Source: CAZGMJ01 sp964526785 (GTDB lineage: Bacteria; Planctomycetota; Phycisphaerae; Sedimentisphaerales; Anaerobacaceae). From it: a stretch of DNA of 64,000 nt. The position numbers and the translations under genes were made by a program. Shown piece after piece: positions 18,816 through 28,463 of the stretch (its first letter is position 1; each line of letters opens with the position of its first letter). The stretch spans positions 1-64,000 of the forward strand of contig CAZGMJ010000030.1 in assembly GCA_964526785.1 (NCBI GenBank), read 5' to 3'. The notes under the pieces were generated by a model. The model saw nothing but the letters and a program-made list of their open reading frames with translations, made no database searches and had not been told where the DNA came from.

Positions 18816-20827
18816 TGAAGGATGACGGCAGGACAGTGGCGGCTATAATGCGTATAGCTCTGACCGTGTGCACGGCAGTCGGTACATCTTTCGCCGGACA
18901 GGACGATCGAATGGTAAACAGTCTCGGCATGGAATTCGTACGCATCCAACCCGGCGTCTTCTCGATGGGCTGCCAGGGCGGCGACTGGGACGAAAGCCCC
19001 GTCCATCAGGTTCGTATCAATCGACCTTTCTATATGGCCGCCACTGAGGTGACAAACGAACAATATGAAGCGTTCGACCCTTCCCACAACCAGTTGCGCG
19101 GCACCAACGGTTTTTCGAAGGAAGACAATGAGGCGGTGCTCTTCGTCAGTTGGCATGACGCCACGCAGTTCTGTCGGTGGTTGTCGAAGAAGGAAGGCAG
19201 GCCATACCGTCTTCCGACTGAAGCGGAATGGGAGTATGCTTGTAGAGCGGGCACCACTACACCCTACAGCACGGGGGCCGAACTACCGAAAAAGTACCAT
19301 AAGAATCAGAAGACCGTGTGGAAGCCGACGCCGGTTTCGCTCCAGGTGGCGACCACGCCTGCCAACGCGTGGGGATTGCACGACATGCATGGCAACGTAG
19401 AAGAGTGGTGCCGAGACTGGTATGGTCCTTATGAGCAGGGCGATCAGGTGGATCCGCTAGGGCGGACCGCTGGGTCCTTCAAGGTCACCCGGGGCGGCAG
19501 CCACGGCACCCGCCTCGCATACCTGCGATCGGCAAATCGCATGGGCACGCTGCCTGAAGATAAGAGCTGGTTAATAGGGTTCAGGGTGGTCCTGGGAACA
19601 ATGCCTGATACAAAGCCGCTGCCGGCCACCGATCCGCCGCTTAATCAACGAAATGTTCAACAGACGATTCCGCAGGACCTGGAAAAAGGCCCGAAACCAG
19701 GCGAGCCATACTTCCGTGGTCCTGTTCAGTACGTGCACATTCCCTCCGATGCGGACGGCCCGATGTACTCGAAGCACAACCATGACCCGGCCCTTGTGGA
19801 CTGCCCCAATGGCGACCTGCTGGCAATCTGGTATTCCTGCCGCTCGGAATGGGGCCGCGAATTGGCCGTCGTCGCGAGCCGTTTGCGACATGGAGAGGAT
19901 CAATGGGAGCCGGCTTCGATGTTCTGGAATGCTCCGGACCGAAACGACCACGCTCCGGCTATGTGGTATGACGGCGAGCGAACCATCTACCATTTCAATG
20001 GCTTGTCCGTGGGGGCTACCTGGGGCGGCATGTCGTTAATCATGCGTACATCAACGGACAGCGGACGCCGGTGGAGCAAAGCCCGCCTTATAGCGCCGGA
20101 GCACGCGCTGCGTCATCAGCCGGTTGAATCCGTATTCCGGACCCGGCAAGGCCTGTTGGTTCTCCCCTGTGACGCCGTTACCGGCGGCAGCGGAGGCACG
20201 GCTATTCATGTGAGTGCCGACGGCGGCCGGACCTGGACCGATCCGGGAGCGGGGCGGCCGGATCCGAAGTTCGTGTCCGACGGTACGGGGGCATGGATTG
20301 CAGGTATTCATGCGGGTGTCGTGCAACTCCGGGACGGTAAACTGCTGGCTCTGGGCCGCGGTGACAACATAAACGGCCGTATGCCTGTGAGCGTCTCCGA
20401 CGATATGGGGCGAACCTGGCGATATTCGGCCAGCGAATTTCCGCCGCTCGGCAGCGGCCAGCGCCTGGTCCTCAGACGCTTGAGTCAGGGACCCATTCTG
20501 CTCGTTAGTTTCACCAACCGCAAAAAAGGTATGATGATGCGAATGAGCGGGGGACGAGAGAAGCGCGTGTATGGTATGTTTGCGGCGCTGTCGTATGACG
20601 ATGGGCAGACCTGGCCCGATAAAAGGCTGATCACGGCGGGGGGGCCGCCACGGGAAATTGACGGTGGCGGCAACACTGGACGATTCACGATGGATGATAC
20701 GCACGCCGAACCTCGGGGGTATCTGGCGGCAACCCAGACGCCGAATGGACTGGTCCATTTGATAACGAGCAAACAACACTACGTTTTTAACCCGGCATGG
20801 ATACGACGGGCGGCGGCGTCGAAATGA
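18812..20827 (+). CDS. Secreted fusion of a SUMF1-like domain and a BNR sialidase-like propeller
   Basis: The 671-residue protein has a signal peptide (1-29), a formylglycine-generating-enzyme-like SUMF1 domain (34-262: GMEFVRIQPGVFSMG, RLPTEAEWEYACRAG, HGNVEEWCRDWY, GFRVV) and a sialidase-like six-blade propeller (about 300-671). The propeller has four Asp boxes: STDSGRRW (414), SADGGRTW (468), SDDMGRTW (529) and SYDDGQTW (594). The SUMF1 part lacks the C-terminal Cys pair used for catalysis (GGSHGTRLAYLRSANR has none), so it is probably a binding or structural module. The start overlaps the 18540 gene. The glycan substrate is unknown. Confidence 0.85.
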   Translation: MMKDDGRTVAAIMRIALTVCTAVGTSFAGQDDRMVNSLGMEFVRIQPGVFSMGCQGGDWDESPVHQVRINRPFYMAATEVTNEQYEAFDPSHNQLRGTNGFSKEDNEAVLFVSWHDATQFCRWLSKKEGRPYRLPTEAEWEYACRAGTTTPYSTGAELPKKYHKNQKTVWKPTPVSLQVATTPANAWGLHDMHGNVEEWCRDWYGPYEQGDQVDPLGRTAGSFKVTRGGSHGTRLAYLRSANRMGTLPEDKSWLIGFRVVLGTMPDTKPLPATDPPLNQRNVQQTIPQDLEKGPKPGEPYFRGPVQYVHIPSDADGPMYSKHNHDPALVDCPNGDLLAIWYSCRSEWGRELAVVASRLRHGEDQWEPASMFWNAPDRNDHAPAMWYDGERTIYHFNGLSVGATWGGMSLIMRTSTDSGRRWSKARLIAPEHALRHQPVESVFRTRQGLLVLPCDAVTGGSGGTAIHVSADGGRTWTDPGAGRPDPKFVSDGTGAWIAGIHAGVVQLRDGKLLALGRGDNINGRMPVSVSDDMGRTWRYSASEFPPLGSGQRLVLRRLSQGPILLVSFTNRKKGMMMRMSGGREKRVYGMFAALSYDDGQTWPDKRLITAGGPPREIDGGGNTGRFTMDDTHAEPRGYLAATQTPNGLVHLITSKQHYVFNPAWIRRAAASK

Positions 20828-20929
20828 TGCTTTTCTTTCGGCCGGTCCATCGAACTGCTTGCAGTTGAAGAACTGATCCGCAAAGATCTCGCCGCGATAT
20901 GTGGCATTGGCAAGGAGCATGAGTGCAGC

Positions 20930-21406
20930 ATGAACACAAAAGAGCAACATAAAGCCGAACCGGTCGTTCTTGTCGTTGACGACAACGTGCAGAATCTTGA
21001 GCTTCTCCAGGCCTATCTTGAGGATGTCCAATGCCGAACGCTCGCGGCCGAAGATGGTCTCACTGCGCTCGAAATTGTCCAGAGCGAACCCGTGGATCTC
21101 GTGCTTCTCGACATCATGATGCCTCGAATGAGTGGCTTCGAGGTGTGCAGACGTATAAAGGGCGATCCCGAGTCGGCCGATATTCCGATTATTATGGTCA
21201 CCGCGCTCAATGAATTCGGCGATATTGAGCGCGCCATTGAATCCGGCACAGACGATTTCATCAGCAAGCCTGTTAACAAACTGGAACTCCTGACGCGAGT
21301 CAGGACCATGCTCAAGCTCAAACACCTTACGGATAAACTCGAGCGCACATTAGCATACCTCAGCGAGATAGAGACGCAGACCCAGCAACCGAAATCTGCA
21401 GGATAA
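20930..21406 (+). CDS. Stand-alone response regulator receiver
   Basis: The 158-residue protein is a single CheY-like receiver: VLVVDDN, the phosphorylated Asp in LVLLDIMMPRMSG, the VTA Thr and the SKP Lys. A short helical tail (LKLKHLTDKLERTLAYL) may dimerise it. It has no output domain, so it signals by protein contact. A plausible partner is the orphan kinase at 17616-18404, but this is inference from proximity. AAGGAG lies about 14 bases before the ATG. Confidence 0.9.
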   Translation: MNTKEQHKAEPVVLVVDDNVQNLELLQAYLEDVQCRTLAAEDGLTALEIVQSEPVDLVLLDIMMPRMSGFEVCRRIKGDPESADIPIIMVTALNEFGDIERAIESGTDDFISKPVNKLELLTRVRTMLKLKHLTDKLERTLAYLSEIETQTQQPKSAG

Positions 21407-21733
21407 AACGGATAACAAGAGGGCGGTAAGAGCCGTACCGACAACTCTGCACGCCCGCCGCATGGCCCCTCGCGCACGAGCGTCCGATTAACGTACCGCC
21501 GGCACCCGATAAACATCCGCAAATGCCCCTTGACTCGCAATAGGACCGTAACAATCGGTACATCGCGCACAATCCCGACCGTGTTCGGACAAAAGCCCCT
21601 GGACGCAGCAGTCTGACCCGACCGCAGATTAACAATCCGTGGTTTATTGCCGATACCTGTCAACAGTTGTTCTCACGTTCACGGTGTAAACCTCGGTTGC
21701 TCGGTCGGGCAATCATATCTGAGAGAAGGGTGT
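21407..21733. other. Intergenic region without a recognisable gene
   Basis: No gene or convincing promoter is seen. A TTGACT at 21530 has no good -10 partner. GAAGGG at the right end serves the TPR gene. Confidence 0.45.
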
Positions 21734-23344
21734 ATGAGCAGATTACTGGAGATACTCGGCGGAGCAATCGCGGTGGATGTTGCCGATGTGATTTGGCATT
21801 GGCTCGATGCGGCGGGGGCTGCCCGCAACGGCGCAGATTCCATTGATGCTCGAGAACTGCAGAAGATAATCGAGTTGATAGGTCAGCAGAAGTTCGAAAC
21901 GGCAGAACAGCAGGTGCGATTCTACCTCTTCGAGAATCCCTCCTGCGTCTACGGTCGCATGGCTGCCGCCGCAATCTGCCTTCACAATAACAAGCTGCAG
22001 GCTGCAATCGAAGAACTCAACTCGATCTACTTCCGACATCCGAATAACACAATGGCGCTGTATGCCCTTGGACATTGCTACGAGCGGTTGTCACAGGAGC
22101 AGCAGGCGATTGAGTTCTACCAGGATTGTCTGAAGTTCAAAAACTATCTCCAGCTTCCGGCCGAACGACTGGCGGCAATTTACTTCAAGAACCGGCAAAT
22201 TGAGAAGGCTGTAGAACAGTACGAGCTGCTGCAGTGCGAATATCCGGACGATATTGAGGTTCGCGTGACCCTCGGTTACCTTCATATGGCGGCGGGTGAT
22301 TATGACAAAGCAGCCAAAGCCTTCGACACAGCCATCCTGATACATCCCGACAACTTCCAGGGTTACGATTCGGAAATAGACACTCTGCTCCAACAGGGGC
22401 AGGTCCTTGAAGCGCTGGAGTGCTGCGAGGATCTCGCCGGCACACAGCCCCACAGAATAGACCTTCTCGTCAAGCGGGCGGATATGCTGACCATGCTGGG
22501 TTCCACGAGCGACGCCGTTGCGCAATATGAGGAAGTTCTCCGTCTCTGCCCCGATTCCCTCGAAGCCACAATAAAGCTCGGAACGCTCTACCTGCAGACC
22601 GGCCACGAAGTGCGCGCCGCCGAACATTTCAACAAAGCTGCTGAGGTCAATGATCGCATCGTCGACGCATACACCGGCCTCGCGGCGGCCCACAAGATGG
22701 CAGGAAGAACCTCCGAAGCCCTCTCAACATTGGCGTTGGCCGGCGCGATCCAGCCCAATACATGTTTGCTCTTTGCCGAAGTGGCTACGCTCCATTTTCA
22801 TACCGTATCGCCTCAATGCCCCGGCCAGTCATCTCAGAATGACCGAACGGCGCTAATGGCTGCGGCGATCCACGCCCATCGGACGGAATTGACTCGCTGC
22901 CCGAACAACCCTGACATATACTATCGACTCGGCATTCTCCATGCCGCCACGGGCCAGTTGAACGCTGCGATCAGTTCCTTTCGCAAAGCCCTTGACCTCA
23001 ACCCGCTGTTTGCCCGGGCTCGGACAAAACTCGCTGTTTGCCAGCACGAAATCGGCAACCGCGACGCCGCGCTGAAAAACCTGCCCACCTCCGAGCACCT
23101 TGACGATCAAATCTTGCGCCTCCACTACGAAACCGCATTGCTGTATTGCGATCGCGTCAAGTTCGCCTCATCACTCCTGAATCTAAACCGCATCCTCGAG
23201 GACAACCTCGCCTCCGCGGACACTACCACCAATATCTCAATCACGCTCCAGAATCTTGGCCTCGTCGATAGAGCTGCAGCCAGTTGGGAAAGTGTAGCCC
23301 GGACCGCGTCCGAAGCACAGAATCGAGCGAATCCACCCCTCTAA
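21734..23344 (+). CDS. Cytoplasmic TPR-repeat protein
   Basis: The 536-residue protein consists of about 12 tetratricopeptide repeats in tandem (for example AIEFYQDCLKF, AAKAFDTAILIHPDN, AVAQYEEVLRLCPDS, AISSFRKALDLNPL). There is no signal peptide or membrane segment. TPR proteins are scaffolds for protein complexes; no partner is evident. ATG 21734 has GAAGGG five bases upstream, and the preceding 29 in-frame codons are not TPR-like. It stands alone before a gene-free stretch. Confidence 0.85.
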   Translation: MSRLLEILGGAIAVDVADVIWHWLDAAGAARNGADSIDARELQKIIELIGQQKFETAEQQVRFYLFENPSCVYGRMAAAAICLHNNKLQAAIEELNSIYFRHPNNTMALYALGHCYERLSQEQQAIEFYQDCLKFKNYLQLPAERLAAIYFKNRQIEKAVEQYELLQCEYPDDIEVRVTLGYLHMAAGDYDKAAKAFDTAILIHPDNFQGYDSEIDTLLQQGQVLEALECCEDLAGTQPHRIDLLVKRADMLTMLGSTSDAVAQYEEVLRLCPDSLEATIKLGTLYLQTGHEVRAAEHFNKAAEVNDRIVDAYTGLAAAHKMAGRTSEALSTLALAGAIQPNTCLLFAEVATLHFHTVSPQCPGQSSQNDRTALMAAAIHAHRTELTRCPNNPDIYYRLGILHAATGQLNAAISSFRKALDLNPLFARARTKLAVCQHEIGNRDAALKNLPTSEHLDDQILRLHYETALLYCDRVKFASSLLNLNRILEDNLASADTTTNISITLQNLGLVDRAAASWESVARTASEAQNRANPPL

Positions 23345-24310
23345 ACCGGCTGTGGCTCGAAAACACCGCCAGAATGCCCGTTTCCGGCCGAAATGCCTGA
23401 ATGAAACATAACATATATTATGAGACCTTAAGGGTGGGGCAGCAAAAACACCATCCGCCTCGTGTCCTGTCCGCCCGTGTATCCCCCCGAATCGAATGGG
23501 CCCGCCTGGATTCGAACATGCCCAGTTGGCGCTATCAAAAAGGCCGATTTCGGGGAGGGGCGACGCAAAATGCGACGCACGCTGTGCGCTCGGTGGCGTC
23601 GAGGATGGTCTGAGCACGTGCATTGAGGCTTGGCCTTTGTTGCCTGCTTGTATTAAGGTCGCCATTGGGGCCCTTGTTGAGGCCGGGGTTGCGACGCGAG
23701 TCTGGGATGAGTGAGCTCTGTATGGTGCGTATAGTGAGGCCATATAGGCAAGGTGAGCCGTTTGGGCGTTGCTGCTATAGGCGCGGGGGGTAAGCCGCGG
23801 CTTTGTCTGCGGGTGATCGGCCGTAAAGGGAGCTGTGTGGTGTGGAGCATATTGGAAATGCGCCGACCCGTAGGGTTAGTGCGTTGAACGTTGGCCACGC
23901 GGCAGGACGTGATAGTGTGTTGCCGGTGCCCAGGCGCTGGCGGCCCGAGTATGGCCGCCCTGCCTCTCCCTGGCTTGTCCCGAGACTTGTTGGCTTGGAT
24001 CTCAGTGAGTGCTTGGATGGTTGGCGGGGAGCCGCAAGAGCGGCCCGGGGCGATAGGATGTCTCAGTTGAGTATGCAGAATGGACCAGGCGGGTGGACAG
24101 GCACGTTGTTTTCCTGTTAGCGTGTTACCCTGGAGTCACGATTATCGAATTGGTCTGCCGGGCGGCTATGTGGGGCATAGAGCGACGCTAGGCCGGGGTA
24201 CCATCCGGGTGATACAAGGTTTTGTGAATGTGCAGTATGGTGTTGATCGACGTGAGGGGGCGACTGTTGGTGCTGGGGTGCATTGATGGACAGACAACAT
24301 CGTGCTATCA

Positions 24311-24328
24311 GGGTGTTTGGGTATTCTT
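24311..24328 (+). repeat. Intergenic motif copy 1 (GGGTGTTTGGGTATT...)
   Basis: The copy reads GGGTGTTTGGGTATTCTT. It matches the consensus of the other four copies except for one C in the T run. Confidence 0.5.
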
Positions 24329-25030
24329 GGTCATGTATTGCCATTCGTCTTGACAAGTCAGCATTTGCGGACCAAAGTGACACCAGATGGCACTACCAGA
24401 GCAAGACATGTAAACGGATAGCGTGATATGGAGAACAAGCGGCAAGTGCGCGATGCGGTCAAGGAAGCGGCCAGAGAATGTCCCCACGACCTCGCTTGCT
24501 TGAACGAGTCGGGGCATGAGTCGTTCCCTTGCTGTATGGCGACGGATCGTGCCGCGCCTGATATTCTTTTTGTTACGTGTGGAGACGACGGTCCGTGTCC
24601 CTATCGCCTGTCGTGGGGGTACGGGCACATATGTCGATGCCCGGTACACTACGTGTTGCATCCGCTGCATATTGGTTGCCGGCAGAAACCTTGAGGGGAT
24701 AGGATGCGGCTCTTTCGGCTAACGTTGAGTAATGGAGCACATGTTATCTTGCTCTCATAGGGAGTGTGTTCCCTTGTATATGCGATCGGGTGTTTTGGCA
24801 GCACAGACGGAAATGCCGTGATGGTCACCCCCCTCTTGGTTGTGTTCTGACTTGGGTGGCTGTTGACAGGTATGGGTCGCGCTATAGTTCTGCAAGAAGC
24901 AAGGGCTGTGAGCCTACCATTGATCATGATGAGGTCAATACGCGGCAGCATCCCAGAATCGGTCACATCCTCGCTTTACGGATAATGCGCCTTTCTGTTC
25001 AGAGCAACTCCCGCGTAGGAAAGGAAGTAA

Positions 25031-25046
25031 GGCGTTTGGGTATTTT
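25031..25046 (+). repeat. Intergenic motif copy 2
   Basis: The copy reads GGCGTTTGGGTATTTT, within the gene-free stretch. It shares the 12-base core TTTGGGTATTTT exactly with copies 3 and 5. Confidence 0.5.
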
Positions 25047-25218
25047 AAAGCCAGAAGGCTGTACGGGCTCACAACGGGCGGTCTATTTGCCGAATAAACG
25101 AGTAGGAAAGAGGAAGTGGCATAGCCCTGATGCCCGTGGAGGGGGAGGAGATTTTAGCCTCATTGCGAGCCCAATGGCTGAATGAACCGCTGATTCAACG
25201 CAACGGAACTCACGGATA

Positions 25219-25734
25219 CTAAATGCGTCGAGCCGCATCCCCATAGAGATTCTTGAGTTCCTTCGCGCCCCAACTCTGGGCCGCATATGCTTGGAAGAAC
25301 TGCTTAAGAGCCTCGCGCGAATGCCGGGTAATCTTCTGATTCAAGTGCAGGAAGGCAGAGGCTATTGCTGCAATGTAGATAGCTAGGAAGACGTCCTTCT
25401 CGATCTGCGTCTTACATGTCATTCCCGCATGCTTTGCGTGATTCTTGACTTTCCGCAAAGTGGATATGTCGGTCTCGGGATCGAGGAGCAACTCATTCAA
25501 GGGTTTCCCGGCAATAGAGGTAAGCGTGCGGGACATATCCTGCAATGCAGAGGGCAATGCGTGCATCATGGGCTCTTCCACCGGCAGACTCTTGGCCAGT
25601 TGATCGCACAGGAAATCAGCCCTCATTTCATCAGCGGTACGACACACATCTGAGGGCTCTGGCCCGCTAGCAAGCCTCAACAGTCGAGTCTGTGCTTCCT
25701 CGCTCAAATCATATTTGTACGGCGTGTCTTTCAC
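25219..25734 (-). CDS. Protein of unknown function
   Basis: The 171-residue, mostly helical soluble protein starts at GTG (MKDTPYKYDLSEEAQTRLLR). There is no signal peptide, membrane segment or domain I recognise. It lies 94 bases downstream of the ECF sigma factor on the same strand, so it may be its target, an anti-sigma-like partner, or simply a co-transcribed gene. The ribosome binding site is weak. Length, amino-acid balance and lack of competing frames support it being real. Confidence 0.6.
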   Translation of the reverse strand: MKDTPYKYDLSEEAQTRLLRLASGPEPSDVCRTADEMRADFLCDQLAKSLPVEEPMMHALPSALQDMSRTLTSIAGKPLNELLLDPETDISTLRKVKNHAKHAGMTCKTQIEKDVFLAIYIAAIASAFLHLNQKITRHSREALKQFFQAYAAQSWGAKELKNLYGDAARRI

Positions 25735-25828
25735 GAAACCGTATCCGCATACGTGCCGATTCGTCGATCCTCACCCCCCGTCATTCAGACAACACATTCT
25801 ACTACTACATACAACGGTTCTCGCCCGA

Positions 25829-26542
25829 TCATGCCGTGGAATCTGAAAAAGCTTTCAAAAAATCGGCAATTTCATCATCGATCGCAGATTCGTCTTGCAC
25901 CGATGGACGCAACTTCTCGCGCAGGATAGCACGAAAACGGCGTTTTGCGTTAGTAAGCATATTGTGGGCCTGGGCCGGATTGGCGATGCCAACCTCGTCG
26001 CACAGGTTACTCAATCTCCGTTGATCCGTCTCCAAAGGCGGCTCCAGAAGCCAGCGGTGGAAAACGCGCCAGTGTTGCATCTTGCCCTTCTGGCAGCATT
26101 CCTGTTCAAGCGTTGCCAGAACATCTTGCAGTACCTGCTCTGCCCACGCTCTATTAAATGCTCGCATGGGATCCGCCTCCGATGCCGGCTCATCCAGTCG
26201 ATTCTGGGTATATTCAGGCACCTTTTCTTGCTTGTGTAGATTGATTGCATAGTTCTTAAGGGCGGTTATCAAAAAACTACGGAATCTTCCTCGGCTTCGG
26301 TCCGCTTTTTCAACGAGTTGCTGGCCGAGTACTTTGTCCGTGAAGAAACCCTGAACGATGTCTTTGGCCTGATCGTTATCGAAGCCGCGATAGCAAAGAT
26401 AGCAATAGAGTGGCCTCCAATATCGGTCATACAGTTCGCCCAAGATAGCTTTGTGCTGAGAACGACCAACAATCCTGGTCCATTCTGTCTTGGGAAAGCT
26501 GGCATCTCCGCCATGCATCGGTGTATCCGGCCCGGGCACCAT
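25829..26542 (-). CDS. ECF-type RNA polymerase sigma factor, planctomycete-like
   Basis: The 237-residue protein matches the planctomycete ECF-like pattern: a region-2-like segment (LYDRYWRPLYCYLCYRGF, then AKDIVQGFF) followed by RGRFRSFLITALKNYAIN. The C-terminal part (VFHRWLLEPP..., NAKRRFRAILREKL) is the region-4-like helix-turn-helix. It should direct polymerase to a specific regulon. The frame is open from 26788, but GGAGAG eight bases before ATG 26542 supports the shorter form. No adjacent gene is an obvious anti-sigma factor. Confidence 0.82.
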   Translation of the reverse strand: MVPGPDTPMHGGDASFPKTEWTRIVGRSQHKAILGELYDRYWRPLYCYLCYRGFDNDQAKDIVQGFFTDKVLGQQLVEKADRSRGRFRSFLITALKNYAINLHKQEKVPEYTQNRLDEPASEADPMRAFNRAWAEQVLQDVLATLEQECCQKGKMQHWRVFHRWLLEPPLETDQRRLSNLCDEVGIANPAQAHNMLTNAKRRFRAILREKLRPSVQDESAIDDEIADFLKAFSDSTA

Positions 26543-26814
26543 CGCGTCTACTCTCCAGTCCGTCGCAACTCCATATTCGCTGATTTCTTGTCCGTATGAT
26601 TGCTCAGACGACCATCTAATGTGACATTGTACGATCCTATCTGGAGGCGTGCAAGTAAGAACAGGAGCGGCTTGCGAGGAAGCCGCTACAGTACGATTGA
26701 TGAGCGGACAGATAGAGAGCAAAGAAGTAGAGAAATCATTGGCGAAAGGGTGCGTCTGCTTTTCTTGTTCAATTACAGACTGACACACCCATATAAAACA
26801 ACGAAGTGATCTTC

Positions 26815-27225
26815 TCAGGCAGAACTATAAACTGAGGATGAATCATAGGCGACACGCATGATGGTGTGCAGGACGTCCTTGGCGCTCACGATGCCCACCA
26901 CCCTACCACGACGTGTGATTGGGACACGGCGAATATAGTGTTGAGATAGACACGCACAAATATCCCAAAGGCTTTCATACTCCTCGAAGAATATTGCGGG
27001 CTGGGTCATATAATCTGACACGGTTTGCTCGTACATCGCGTTGCCAGCCTTATGTAGTTTCAGCATATCACGTTCTGAAAGCATCCCGACAATACGCTCT
27101 TCGTGATCCACGACCGGTATGCCACTGATGCGGTGTGTAAGACACAGTTCCAGAGCTTCCAGGACGGGCGTGTCCTCCCGAACCACCACAACATCTGTAG
27201 TCATAACATCATTTGCACAAAACAT
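26815..27225 (-). CDS. CBS-pair regulatory protein
   Basis: The 136-residue protein consists of two CBS domains only: MTTDVVVVREDTPVLEALEL and HRISGIPVVDHEERIVGMLSERD, then DYMTQPAIFF and YIRRVPITRRGRVVGIVSAKD. CBS pairs bind adenine nucleotides and report energy state. ATG 27225 has GAAAGGGA eight bases upstream; the 50-codon upstream extension is not CBS-like. It lies in the regulator cluster of 25.2-30 kb, all on the minus strand. Confidence 0.88.
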   Translation of the reverse strand: MFCANDVMTTDVVVVREDTPVLEALELCLTHRISGIPVVDHEERIVGMLSERDMLKLHKAGNAMYEQTVSDYMTQPAIFFEEYESLWDICACLSQHYIRRVPITRRGRVVGIVSAKDVLHTIMRVAYDSSSVYSSA

Positions 27226-27380
27226 GACTCGATCCCTTTCCGGCAAGAATGCAGATTGCCTTCGACGTTTTGCTATCAATATACACACTCCATCATTCCT
27301 CAAGCCGGCGCCTCGGGGACAAGGCACGGGTCCGCAGGTAAGGACGGGCCGACCTTGGGCGATGTACTTAGACAAGTTGT

Positions 27381-27914
27381 TCAGACTCGAATATCGAGCT
27401 GATTATTCAACCTATGTGTTTGTCGTGCCCTTTCAGGGTCGTGTTGCATTAAACTGGCGCAGAATTCTGCAATTCGCGCTCCTGCGGATAATATCAAATC
27501 GTAGTCCATCGGGTCATCCGCATACGGCCCCAAGCGCAAAGTCAGTTGGATCATCTCCGACCGTGATGTACCGGGATCGAAATACCCGTGTGACTTCAGG
27601 ATGCGATCCAGATTTTGTCGCACTACGCGACCCACAGTTGTGAGGAGGCCTTCCTGAGTGTTCTCCCCACTGTTGGCGGGCATCCCGTCTCGCGTTATCC
27701 CCAGAAAGTCCCGTATCATCTCCGATCTGGGCGTGCCTCGGTCGATAAAACCGTGGGCGTACATGGCTTGACGCGCAGAATCTCTAATGCCCTCGAGGGC
27801 GCTCCCTCGCGATTCATCACTGACTTTTCTTGATTCGCCCGCGTTACCCGGCCCTATGCGCCAAGGGGCACCATCATAAGGATGCGGAGCCTCCACACCT
27901 TGGATTGTGGACAT
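27381..27914 (-). CDS. Protein of unknown function with an internally duplicated motif
   Basis: The 177-residue soluble protein contains two copies of a module: AHGFIDRGTPRSEMI (about 53-67) and SHGYFDPGTSRSEMI (about 108-122), each preceded by an Arg/Ala-rich helix. I do not recognise the family. Start: AGGAGG ends nine bases before the ATG at 27914, while the ATG at 27923 abuts it too closely. A strong promoter-like pair lies about 110 bases upstream (28022-28050). It is followed by the CBS protein. Confidence 0.65.
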   Translation of the reverse strand: MSTIQGVEAPHPYDGAPWRIGPGNAGESRKVSDESRGSALEGIRDSARQAMYAHGFIDRGTPRSEMIRDFLGITRDGMPANSGENTQEGLLTTVGRVVRQNLDRILKSHGYFDPGTSRSEMIQLTLRLGPYADDPMDYDLILSAGARIAEFCASLMQHDPERARQTHRLNNQLDIRV

Positions 27915-28021
27915 GTGATCCATCCTCCTCTCTTAGTAGTCAGCGTCTCTTCGGTAACTACTATTTCTCCCGCAGATACAGCCTCTCCCGCCGCGCCCTT
28001 TTCATTTCTGTGTATATGATA

Positions 28022-28050
28022 ATTATATATATTTACGATCATGCCGCCAA
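28022..28050 (-). promoter_or_regulatory. Strong candidate sigma70-type promoter for the 27914 gene
   Basis: On the minus strand TTGGCG (28050-28045) is followed by exactly 17 bases and a perfect TATAAT (28027-28022) in an AT-rich patch. The start codon is about 108 bases downstream. It is the best-formed promoter seen in the window. Confidence 0.6.
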
Positions 28051-28463
28051 ACAGTGATCATGGCACGCTGGCTGGAAAGATGTGCGTAAAGATTGTAAAG
28101 TAAAGCATTTACATGAAGAATTGGGGTATTTGGGTATTTTTCTGACCGTGCCGTACTTTCGGAGCACACGCGAGTGTACTGCCTTTGAATCGACCAATGC
28201 AGTACGAAGAATATCCAGGCATAAGAGTCGATTGATAACGCGCTGGCTTGATGCCAGGCGATTCCGAGGTGCCATACCTGGTTCGGATGTGCAGCCGGCC
28301 ACGCTCGTTAGCACGTGGTGAAGAGATGGTGCCACGATCAAACGAGCGAGTGCGATCGTCGTGCTTCTGTTCAGTGCGTGTTTGGTGTCATGGTACCGAA
28401 CGCTAACGGCCGGGTACGCAGAATAAGTGAAGGACGTTGTGCGTTGTGAGGAGGTAATTAGCC
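28051..28463. other. Intergenic region without a recognisable gene
   Basis: The space between the STAS gene and the promoter of the 27914 gene. Long frames on both strands look non-coding in composition. It contains motif copy 3 (28123-28141). Confidence 0.5.
28123..28141 (+). repeat. Intergenic motif copy 3
   Basis: The copy reads GGGGTATTTGGGTATTTTT, with the same TTTGGGTATTTTT core as the others. Confidence 0.55.

Larger units (their letters stand above)
23345..25218. other. Gene-free stretch of about 1.9 kb
   Basis: No open frame here has a ribosome binding site, codon pattern or product that I can support. The plus strand is visibly rich in G and T through much of 23600-24800, unlike flanking genes. 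It holds two copies of the TTTGGGTATT motif (24311 and 25031) and one tRNA T-loop-like string near 23510 that does not fold into a T arm. It could be decayed coding DNA or a non-coding transcript. Confidence 0.5.

Noticed and set aside
18812..19600. Active formylglycine-generating enzyme
   Set aside because: The fold signature is there, but the catalytic Cys pair is absent from the C-terminal GGSHGTRLAYLRSANR segment, and no sulfatase gene is nearby.
23500..23575. tRNA-like string on the minus strand (GTTCGAATCC near 23506-23515)
   Set aside because: The bases flanking the loop do not pair as a T stem (only the closing pair fits), and no acceptor, D or anticodon arm can be drawn at the right distances.
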